Assembly: GCA_003170935.1 (NCBI GenBank)
Contig: PMYA01000099.1
Span: forward strand, 1 to 9,088
Source: Methanobacteriota archaeon
GTDB lineage: Archaea > Halobacteriota > Bog-38 > Methanoflorentales > Methanoflorentaceae
Length of the DNA: 9,088 nt
Direction: 5' to 3'
The notes beneath the pieces are model-generated. The model was not told the DNA's origin and did no database searches. It saw only the letters and a program-made list of their open reading frames with translations. The position numbers and the translations under genes are program-made. Below are positions 1 through 4,537 of the stretch, in pieces (the first letter of the stretch is position 1; each line of letters starts with the position of its first letter).

Positions 1-149
1 TGCACATCCTCTCGATAGGTCTTCAGCGATTTAGCGAGCGGTGACGGCGTCTTTGGGCCGTACTTGAGTAAGTGAAGATAAAGTTGTGCCTCTTTTTCGC
101 TGAGACCGAAACCGATGAGACGGGTGATAAAAGCACCCTCGATGTCCAT
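1..149 (-). CDS. TrmB-type winged-helix transcriptional regulator, 3' part beyond window edge
   Basis: Reading from the ATG at 149-147 down to the edge gives 49 complete residues starting MDIEGAFITRLIGFGLSEKE. This is the N-terminal signature of TrmB-family regulators: a short helix, then G-L-S-E-K-E-A-x-x-Y-L-x-L-L-x-x-G-P (residues ~15-32), then P-S-P-L-A-K-S-L (residues ~36-43) as the start of the recognition-helix region. The family binds promoter DNA as dimers through this winged helix and senses sugars or other ligands through a C-terminal domain that is out of view here. A GGTG sequence 6-7 nt before the ATG could serve as ribosome-binding site and supports the start. It lies 104 bp downstream of a gene encoding an HTH-less protein that resembles the sensor half of such regulators. 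It may therefore be the DNA-binding member of the set, but its ligand and the C-terminal architecture are unknown. The ORF is below usual length cut-offs only because it is truncated. Confidence 0.8.
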   Translation of the reverse strand, partial: MDIEGAFITRLIGFGLSEKEAQLYLHLLKYGPKTPSPLAKSLKTYREDV

Positions 150-251
150 GGTCGCACCACTTGCCCTGTAAACGTTACTCAAAAACTAATGTCGAAAGCT
201 GCTGACTGGCACTAGGCATCTGCGCCTGTTGGTCAAACCACAAAACATTTT

Positions 252-270
252 TTCTACAGCTCTTGTAGAA
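252..270. other. Hairpin overlapping the stop of the 254-718 gene
   Basis: TTCTACA and TGTAGAA form a perfect 7-bp stem around a 5-nt loop. The stop codon (TAG, 256-254) lies inside the stem. T-runs flank it on the plus strand (before the stem near 246-253 and after it at 272-277). On the minus strand, the direction of the gene, the stem is followed by A-rich sequence, so it is not a classical U-tract terminator for that transcript. It could be an mRNA 3'-end structure, or could stop antisense transcription. It may also be chance. Confidence 0.3.
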
Positions 271-718
271 TCTTTTTTGCGTCAACTGCACTTTCCCATT
301 CGAACTCAAAGGTTGACATCAGATAATCGGCGTATGCTAGGTTATCGGTCCAAAACGCCCGTAACTGATCATCGAGCGAAAGCGCCTTTAAATCTAGATA
401 GATCGAACTGATACTCTCTTTCTTGTCTCCGACGAGCATAAACGCGCCTTGGTAACGATCAACGTGGCGGACTTCCTCACCGATGTCCAAGAGCTCTCCT
501 ATGACTTTAGCGTAAGTCTTTGTAACACGTGTAATTCCCCTGACCCGACCGCCATTTTCTATCAACGTCTTGCATTTATCCGTTAAACCGAATTGGGAAG
601 CGAAAATTAGCATCTCCGGTGGGAGAAGCCACACTATCTCACTCTTTGCAGATTCAATAATATTTGAACCCACAGCTAACGAGTCTGTGACGCTTTCAAC
701 AATAATCTTCCCAGCCAT
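254..718 (-). CDS. Stand-alone TrmB-like sensor-domain protein, HTH-less (paralog A)
   Basis: A 154-residue soluble protein with no signal peptide and no DNA-binding domain. It aligns without gaps to the neighbouring 159-residue protein (84 of 154 identical) and more distantly to the 245-residue one. Shared motifs are S-A-K-S-E-I at ~23-28, G-G-R-V-R-G-I at ~56-62, L-L-D-I-G-E-x-V-R-H-x-D-x-Y at ~76-89, V-G-D-K-K at 96-100, S-L-D-D-Q at 114-118, A-F-W at 121-123 and a C-terminal Y-L-x-x-x-F-x-x-x-W. This layout (alpha/beta, with 'RGVxVRGI' and 'G.E.RH' strands) resembles the C-terminal ligand-binding, phospholipase-D-like half of TrmB-type archaeal regulators, but no HKD catalytic motif is present. 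I prefer the ATG at 718 over the TTG at 727 because MAGKIIVESV then lines up with MAKGTIIESV of the paralog. A TATA box centred 27 bp upstream implies a leaderless mRNA. The function is not known; a ligand-sensing or partner-binding regulatory subunit is an inference. Confidence 0.75.
   Translation of the reverse strand: MAGKIIVESVTDSLAVGSNIIESAKSEIVWLLPPEMLIFASQFGLTDKCKTLIENGGRVRGITRVTKTYAKVIGELLDIGEEVRHVDRYQGAFMLVGDKKESISSIYLDLKALSLDDQLRAFWTDNLAYADYLMSTFEFEWESAVDAKKILQEL
624..681. repeat. 58-bp perfect direct repeat, copy 1 (inside paralog A)
   Basis: Identical base for base to 1239-1296, offset 615 bp, with mismatches on both flanks (G623/A1238 and A682/C1297). It encodes residues 13-32 of the protein (LAVGSNIIESAKSEIVWLL). 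All synonymous positions are identical although the rest of the two proteins is only about 48% identical. It contains the inverted repeat TTCAA-N6-TTGAA. Confidence 0.97.
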
Positions 719-740
719 AATACTCAAATTAGTCTTAAAC

Positions 741-749
741 TTATAAAAA
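741..749 (-). promoter_or_regulatory. TATA box of paralog A, leaderless promoter
   Basis: The minus strand reads TTTTTATAA, a good archaeal TATA element, centred at 745. The ATG begins at 718, 27 bp downstream. Archaeal transcription normally starts about 25 bp after the TATA centre, so the transcript should begin at or next to the start codon. No convincing Shine-Dalgarno sequence is present, in agreement with a leaderless message. Confidence 0.55.
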
Positions 750-760
750 CTATGACCTTT

Positions 761-805
761 CCTGTCAGGGGAGGAGTCGACGATTCTTACGCTTGCGAAC
801 TCCTC
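761..805. promoter_or_regulatory. Inverted repeats just upstream of the paralog A promoter
   Basis: GAGGAGT (771-777) and ACTCCTC (799-805) form a perfect 7-bp inverted repeat with a 21-bp spacer. Next to it lies the short palindrome CCTG-T-CAGG (761-769). The pair sits 12-56 bp upstream of the TATA element, between paralog B's stop (854) and paralog A's promoter, a position expected for an activator site. It could instead fold in the 3' part of a read-through paralog B transcript. No protein is known to bind it. Confidence 0.35.
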
Positions 806-853
806 TAAAAAACCTGTTTTGGCGTTGTTCGTACGTAAGCCTCTCTATAAGTT

Positions 854-1333
854 TTAAGGGCGTTGTTCCAGTAACTCGTTTAAACGATCTTGCGCACCAA
901 CGCCTTGTGCCCACGCCTGATCGAAGTGTGTCAGAAGATACTCAGCGTATGTAGGGGCCTCACTCCAGAACGCGACGATCCGATCATCAAGCGAGAGGTC
1001 TTCGACATTTACGTGAATGGAGCTTATACTCTGCTTCTTATCTCCAACGAGGAAGAACACTCCTTCGTACTGATCGAGGTGGCGTAAGTTCTCGCCTATA
1101 TCTAAGAGTGATTGTGCTAGCTCGACATACTGCGAGGATATGTGGAAAATGCTTTTTATGTGCCCCCCGTGCTCAATCAGAGTTTTTGATTTGTTGGGGA
1201 TGCCATATTGGGCAGCAAAAATTACAATGGAAAGGGGAAGAAGCCACACTATCTCACTCTTTGCAGATTCAATAATATTTGAACCCACAGCTAACGCGTC
1301 CTTGACACTTTCAATAATCGTCCCTTTAGCCAT
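854..1333 (-). CDS. Stand-alone TrmB-like sensor-domain protein, HTH-less (paralog B)
   Basis: A 159-residue protein, closest visible relative of the 154-residue product of 254-718. The two align end to end without gaps (84 identical positions). Conserved positions include S-A-K-S-E-I at 23-28, G-G at 56-57, L-L-D-I-G-E-x-L-R-H-x-D-x-Y at 76-89, V-G-D-K-K at 96-100, S-L-D-D at 114-117, A-F-W at 121-123 and Y-L-L-x-x-F-x-x-x-W at 132-141. The 'VRG' strand found in A and in the 245-residue protein reads 'IKS' here (59-61), so the putative ligand or interface surface has changed. No HTH, transmembrane segment or catalytic motif is visible. The ATG at 1333 has a TATA box centred 27 bp upstream. 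Because the domain normally occurs fused to a TrmB winged helix, I infer a regulatory subunit acting through partners. The biochemical role is unrecognised. Confidence 0.75.
   Translation of the reverse strand: MAKGTIIESVKDALAVGSNIIESAKSEIVWLLPLSIVIFAAQYGIPNKSKTLIEHGGHIKSIFHISSQYVELAQSLLDIGENLRHLDQYEGVFFLVGDKKQSISSIHVNVEDLSLDDRIVAFWSEAPTYAEYLLTHFDQAWAQGVGAQDRLNELLEQRP
1239..1296. repeat. 58-bp perfect direct repeat, copy 2 (inside paralog B)
   Basis: Identical to 624-681 over 58 bp. It covers the same codons (13-32) of the paralogous gene and carries the same TTCAA-N6-TTGAA inverted repeat. Identity stops abruptly at both ends. Confidence 0.97.
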
Positions 1334-1346
1334 TGCTTGAAAATAG

Positions 1347-1364
1347 AACTCTTGAGTTTTTAAA
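1347..1364 (-). promoter_or_regulatory. TATA box of paralog B with overlapping inverted repeat
   Basis: The minus strand reads TTTAAAAAC at 1364-1356, a TATA-like element centred near 1360 and 27 bp before the ATG at 1333. This is the same spacing as in the paralog A promoter and implies a leaderless transcript. An inverted repeat AACTC-TT-GAGTT (1347-1358) overlaps its downstream edge, between TATA and the predicted start site, where a bound repressor would block initiation. The TATA match is weaker than for paralog A. Confidence 0.45.
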
Positions 1365-1404
1365 GCTGTGTGACAATGCTTGTTTCGCTTGCATGGCCTC
1401 GTTG

Positions 1405-2142
1405 CTAGCTTCTCGTTAAAGAGGGTTGTCGCGCAGCCGTGTGTCGCCTGATAGAAAGCGTTTTATCTGTATGTTCGGGAAAGGTCTCGTCATGGCGCTC
1501 CCGTTTTAGTTGTTGATCTATGTGCTCTTCTGCGTTGATAGCTTGCGTCCAGGTCATTTCAAACGCGTTTGTAAGAAATTCTGCTTGCGTTGTGCTGTCG
1601 CTCCATAATGCCGCCACCTGTTCATCCAGAGAAAGGGTGCTTTTCAGATAGGTGTAGATTAGATTAACGCTTCGTTTGCCGTCAGCGATGACCATCGTCA
1701 TTCCACAGTAGTGGTCTTTGTGTTTCAGTTCTACACCACAACTGAAGTACTCACGGGCCACTAAAACGTTCGTTGGGTAGATATTAAGGATGCCACGTAC
1801 TCTTACACCTCGTGCAGCTGCACATCTAAAGTGCTCCCCAAAGCCGCCCATTGAAAAGAGGTTGAAACTGGGATGGGCGACAAACAGAATAGACGTCTCT
1901 GCTGAGTTGATTAACTGCGATATGGTCGTTACGAGTTCACCTACAGTTTTTACCAGCTTAAATGCGCAATAAGCGGTCTCTTTGCCCCAGAACGTAACGC
2001 CCTTCTCATTGAGTTCGAACGCGTTTAGCATTTTTACAATCGATTCCGTGCCGTTTACACGCGGTATTTCGAGGTTAGTGCTCGGAGTGGAAAACACTTT
2101 GGACATCAGAGTATCTCTTTTACTATTCATCCCCCTTTTCAT
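1405..2142 (-). CDS. TrmB-like sensor-domain protein with N- and C-terminal extensions (paralog C)
   Basis: 245 residues. Residues ~68-205 match the two shorter neighbours in motif order: S-A-E-T-S-I at 80-85, R-G-V-R-V-R-G-I at 111-118, C-G-V-E-L-K-H-K-D-H-Y at 135-145, D-G-K-R-S at 154-158, S-L-D-E-Q at 171-175, A-L-W-S-D at 178-182 and F-x-x-x-W at 194-198. Before this lies a ~65-residue stretch (FWGKETAYCAFKLV at ~51-64) that is not a recognisable winged helix. After it comes a polar, Arg/His-rich tail (~213-245, ending RRHTAARQPSLTRS) absent from the paralogs. It has four cysteines (59, 107, 135, 146). GGAAAG 3 nt before the ATG at 2142 favours this start; ATGs at residues 5 and 13 are alternatives. 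It may be co-transcribed with the small cysteine-rich ORF 18 nt upstream. I infer a diverged sensory or regulatory protein; the exact function is unknown. Confidence 0.7.
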   Translation of the reverse strand: MKRGMNSKRDTLMSKVFSTPSTNLEIPRVNGTESIVKMLNAFELNEKGVTFWGKETAYCAFKLVKTVGELVTTISQLINSAETSILFVAHPSFNLFSMGGFGEHFRCAAARGVRVRGILNIYPTNVLVAREYFSCGVELKHKDHYCGMTMVIADGKRSVNLIYTYLKSTLSLDEQVAALWSDSTTQAEFLTNAFEMTWTQAINAEEHIDQQLKRERHDETFPEHTDKTLSIRRHTAARQPSLTRS

Positions 2143-2160
2143 CTACTTTCCAAGGCTGCG

Positions 2161-2340
2161 TCAAGACGACGCATTTTCTGTGCTAGGTTTGTAACTCGTG
2201 CTTGCTAATGTATAGGGTGCGTAATTTACTGCTTTTGTGAGTCTCTCTGCGCAACGTCGGCAGTTAGAATCACGCGAGCCGCAAAGACATCCAAAGTGGA
2301 CCCCATAATAGCATCCTGTGTCATTTGCTAAAATGGTCAT
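2161..2340 (-). CDS. Candidate 59-residue cysteine-rich small protein
   Basis: An ATG at 2340 opens a 59-codon frame ending in TGA at 2163-2161. The protein starts MTILANDTGCYYGVHFGCLC and has five cysteines between residues 10 and 30 (C10, C18, C20, C27, C30) plus H15. The C-x-C ... C-x-x-C pattern would suit zinc or iron-sulfur binding. The second half (31-59) is polar and featureless. Support for a real gene comes from the clustered cysteines, a TATA-like element ~36 bp upstream and the 18-nt spacing to the following gene on the same strand. Against it are its short length, the lack of a clear ribosome-binding site, no recognised family and unremarkable codon use. Small Cys-rich proteins are common in methane-metabolising archaea and are often missed. 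If real, it may act with the downstream sensor-domain protein. Confidence 0.35.
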   Translation of the reverse strand: MTILANDTGCYYGVHFGCLCGSRDSNCRRCAERLTKAVNYAPYTLASTSYKPSTENASS

Positions 2341-2341
2341 A

Positions 2342-2378
2342 ACACTTCGATTTAAAAAAGTGTGAGGGGGGGTATAAA
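2342..2378 (-). promoter_or_regulatory. Putative promoter and operator before the cysteine-rich ORF
   Basis: The minus strand reads TTTATA at 2378-2373. A start site ~25 bp downstream (near 2350) would give a leader of about 10 nt before the ATG at 2340. The inverted repeat ACACTT-N10-AAGTGT (2342-2363) covers the predicted start site, which is a repressor-type position. Confidence 0.35.
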
Positions 2379-2398
2379 GTCGCGTGAGTACAATTATG

Positions 2399-2421
2399 TG
2401 TTACAATATAGACGCGTAACA
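2399..2421. promoter_or_regulatory. Inverted repeat TGTTAC-N11-GTAACA
   Basis: Perfect 6-bp arms separated by 11 bp (23 bp in all), a size typical of a dimeric regulator site. It lies 20-45 bp upstream of the putative TATA element at 2373-2378. The spacer carries a second TATA-like string on the minus strand (TCTATATT). Confidence 0.3.
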
Positions 2422-2432
2422 AGTGCTTTGAG

Positions 2433-2449
2433 TGTGAACAACTTTCACA
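2433..2449. promoter_or_regulatory. Inverted repeat TGTGAA-N5-TTCACA
   Basis: Perfect 6-bp arms with a 5-bp spacer (17 bp), 12 bp further upstream than the 2399-2421 repeat. It is adjacent to the small palindrome GCGT-TG-ACGC (2450-2459). It could be a regulator site for the downstream sensor-domain genes or an RNA hairpin in the mfnF 3' end. Confidence 0.3.
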
Positions 2450-2542
2450 GCGTTGACGCCAAAAAGAATGAAGATAATGACACTACTTCGAAGATCCAGG
2501 ACGCTTAGTTTAGGCCTGCTCTGCTAACTTGAATGCAATTAG

Positions 2543-3511
2543 TTATCTGTTTTGAATCAACCGCGCAACTGCGTATGCAGGGAACACTCTTGTAAGCGCG
2601 CGTCCATATTGTGAAGATAGTGGGCGAAATTCAAGTCCTACCTTCAAGGCAGCCTTAGCAATGAGGAACTCTCCGAGGCCTGCTCCGATGACCGTTTGTA
2701 ACTCGTGCGTCTGTGCCTGAAACGCGAGTGCTTCGGCAAGCTCGTTGATCTGAGCGCGTTCCACCTGCTTGGCAACCTCGTGAGTGTTTTCCTTGCCAAG
2801 CTCGTTTACATCGCAAAGCAGGACTCGCGCGATTCTTTTATAACATGCATCTAGATCGCGTGATTTAGAATCAGGTGTGTCACAGGTGTAATCTGTCTCA
2901 TCTATGTTGCCAAGCACGTGGTGCACGTCTGCTGTTATAGAAAACTGTTCAGTGGAGAGCCGATACTTCTTGCCGCTAAAGTTTACAAAACGTAAAATGG
3001 TGGCGATGTTGGTTCTGAGCACGCCCATATAGATCAGTTCGTGCTGCCTCAATCGTTCAAAGTCTCTAGTTTGGGCGATCGCCCTGCGATTCTGTATAGG
3101 GATGACGTCGCACGTCGTGCTTCCAACGTCTGTGAATATACAGTTTTTTACGCTCTTTGCTAGAAAAGCGGCTGAGGCCGCCCAGTTAGAAGCCGCATAC
3201 AAAAGTGCGTTTTCTTTTATACCTTGGGTAAGCTCTCCGCGCACATTCAGATAGTATGGCTTAGAAAAAACAGAGTTTACTGCTGTAACTATCGAACAAA
3301 TCCCTTCCTTCTTACTCGAAAAAGCGTCGGCTAGCTCTCCTGTAATAACGATCCCGACGCGTTCTGGCTTAAAATCATCTTTCACGCACCTTAACAAGCC
3401 TGCGAGGTCGTTTTTCCTCCACAGCGGAAAGTAAAAGCTCCTCGCTGTTCCGCTGGCAGAGGCTACTTTTGTATTTGCCCCACCAATGTCGATACCAATT
3501 GTTTGGGCCAT
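2543..3511 (-). CDS. mfnF: Methanofuran biosynthesis condensing enzyme MfnF (ASKHA-fold)
   Basis: 322 residues. It belongs to the family long annotated 'H4MPT-linked C1 transfer pathway protein' or hydantoinase/oxoprolinase-like. In Methanocaldococcus the member MfnF joins gamma-glutamyltyramine to the diphosphate of 5-(aminomethyl)-3-furanmethanol, making the core of methanofuran. The actin/hexokinase-like nucleotide-fold loops are visible: G-I-D-I-G-G-A-N-T-K at 6-15, F-T-D-V-G-S-T-T-C-D-V at 126-136 and V-I-G-A-G-L-G-E-F at 274-282. The length is normal for the family and the protein is cytosolic. It starts 4 nt after mfnD stops, so the two are surely co-transcribed and probably translationally coupled. 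The ATG at 3511 places the first glycine loop right at the N-terminus, as expected. Its partner upstream makes its substrate. An alternative reading is a generic hydantoinase/oxoprolinase relative, but the mfnD linkage argues against that. Confidence 0.88.
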   Translation of the reverse strand: MAQTIGIDIGGANTKVASASGTARSFYFPLWRKNDLAGLLRCVKDDFKPERVGIVITGELADAFSSKKEGICSIVTAVNSVFSKPYYLNVRGELTQGIKENALLYAASNWAASAAFLAKSVKNCIFTDVGSTTCDVIPIQNRRAIAQTRDFERLRQHELIYMGVLRTNIATILRFVNFSGKKYRLSTEQFSITADVHHVLGNIDETDYTCDTPDSKSRDLDACYKRIARVLLCDVNELGKENTHEVAKQVERAQINELAEALAFQAQTHELQTVIGAGLGEFLIAKAALKVGLEFRPLSSQYGRALTRVFPAYAVARLIQNR

Positions 3512-3515
3512 AGGA

Positions 3516-4403
3516 TCACAGAGGGTAATTGCTGCCGCAATTTGTTCTTATGAACGTATGTATACCATGTGATTTCAGAAGAACTGGCAGTTTTTTTCCT
3601 AATCGAGCTTTAAGAATCAGATCTGCCACGTTTCCGATCACCTTGTCGATGCTAACGATCGCCGTTGTAGGGCGCGGATTCACGTCGACGATATTCACAA
3701 TACCGTTGGGCTCTAAGATGATGTCGACGCCTACATACCCTTTGCATCCTAATAACTGCGCGGCTCTCGAAGCTTGATCGATGACTTCGCTCGAGTTCTG
3801 AACGGAATATGGGGTTGTATTACCCAAATACTGTATTGTCGAGTTTATACGAATGTGCTGCTTGTTTATCGATAGGGGCAGTGTTGTCATCCCAACAATA
3901 AGGCTCACGCTTATGTGGTCCCCCGAGACAAACTTGGAGACTAGTGTATTTTCGTCGATGTCATCGGGGTCGAGTACTTCTTTGATGCGTATTCCCTCTG
4001 CGCCACAGCCGTCGCGAGGCTTAAGGATGTATGGACCTTTCGGGGGATTAATTTCAGGAACGGTAAGTGACCCACGTGATAGCACCTCAGAAGCAGCGAG
4101 TTTGTCTGCCGCTTTTTTGACCGCCTCTGCTGGACATCCGAGATTCATTGTGTGTTGTTCAACGAGCGCTGTGAACTCATATAGGACTTTGTCAGGAGCG
4201 ATGACAAGTCCCGCATCGCATACTTGTGTAAGTTCCCGTACCTCTGTGTAAAACGCGTTAGCATCGCCCTTCCGCGGCTGTGGCATATGTACTGAGTGTC
4301 CGCGATTTTGGAAGCCTGCTTTTAGGGTGTGCAACATCGCATGCCCTTCCTCGGCGAGGTTCGGGGTCATTACAGTTGCATATTCGGCTAAGAGTATATC
4401 CAT
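3516..4403 (-). CDS. mfnD: Tyramine-L-glutamate ligase MfnD (ATP-grasp)
   Basis: 295 residues, an ATP-grasp ligase. MfnD uses ATP to attach the gamma-carboxyl of glutamate to tyramine, giving gamma-glutamyltyramine for methanofuran. Visible family features are N-L-G-C-P-A-E-A-V-K-K-A-A-D-K at 87-101 (start of the central domain), the ATP-binding strand and glycine loop Y-I-L-K-P-R-D-G-C-G-A-E-G-I at 125-138, Y-V-G-V-D-I-I-L at 223-230 and the metal-binding strand I-V-D-V-N-P-R-P-T-T-A at 238-248 with the conserved D240/N242/R244. The length fits the family (~290-300). The ATG at 4403 gives the usual M-D-I-L-L-A-E-Y opening. No clear ribosome-binding site is visible; the ~60 bp before it hold a TATA-like element. 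mfnF follows after 4 nt. Other ATP-grasp ligases (RimK/CofF type) are possible in principle, but mfnF next door makes MfnD the best call. Confidence 0.87.
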   Translation of the reverse strand: MDILLAEYATVMTPNLAEEGHAMLHTLKAGFQNRGHSVHMPQPRKGDANAFYTEVRELTQVCDAGLVIAPDKVLYEFTALVEQHTMNLGCPAEAVKKAADKLAASEVLSRGSLTVPEINPPKGPYILKPRDGCGAEGIRIKEVLDPDDIDENTLVSKFVSGDHISVSLIVGMTTLPLSINKQHIRINSTIQYLGNTTPYSVQNSSEVIDQASRAAQLLGCKGYVGVDIILEPNGIVNIVDVNPRPTTAIVSIDKVIGNVADLILKARLGKKLPVLLKSHGIHTFIRTNCGSNYPL

Positions 4404-4460
4404 AGGAATTTTTTGGGTGCGCTACAATGTGCGACTCTTTAGGGTTGGATGTATTCTCTC

Positions 4461-4470
4461 ACTATAATAT
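4461..4470 (-). promoter_or_regulatory. Putative TATA element of the mfnD-mfnF operon
   Basis: The minus strand reads ATATTATAGT at 4470-4461, in an AT-rich patch of the 134-bp gap between the HEAT-repeat gene and mfnD. A start ~25 bp downstream would leave a leader of about 35 nt before the ATG at 4403. A second, weaker candidate (CTATTTATG) lies near 4511-4519. The match to the archaeal consensus is only fair. Confidence 0.3.
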
Positions 4471-4537
4471 GTCTGCTAAGTAGTAACGGAGCTTAACACA
4501 TTGAGGTAACATAAATAGCGCCTTTCTCATAAGCGAT

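Larger units (their letters stand above)
2143..2542. other. 400-bp intergenic stretch, rich in inverted repeats
   Basis: The gap between mfnF and the 245-residue gene. It holds a candidate small ORF (2161-2340), a TATA-like element (2373-2378) and three inverted repeats: ACACTT-N10-AAGTGT at 2342-2363, TGTTAC-N11-GTAACA at 2399-2421 and TGTGAA-N5-TTCACA at 2433-2449. The minus strand has a T5 run at 2465-2461, about 80 nt after the mfnF stop, which might help end mfnF transcription (weak). I see no tRNA-like T-loop or anticodon arm and no insertion-sequence ends. Plus-strand ORFs here are very short. Confidence 0.6.

Noticed and set aside
660..675. GGTTCAA-like string in the repeat as a tRNA T-loop
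   Set aside because: It lies within a conserved coding block and no acceptor, D or anticodon arms can be paired around it.
254..727. TTG start at 727 for paralog A
   Set aside because: The ATG at 718 aligns with the paralog's start and fits the TATA spacing.
2468..2527. 19-codon plus-strand frame (MKIMTLLRR...) before mfnF's end
   Set aside because: Too short, no promoter or ribosome-binding site, and no family resemblance.
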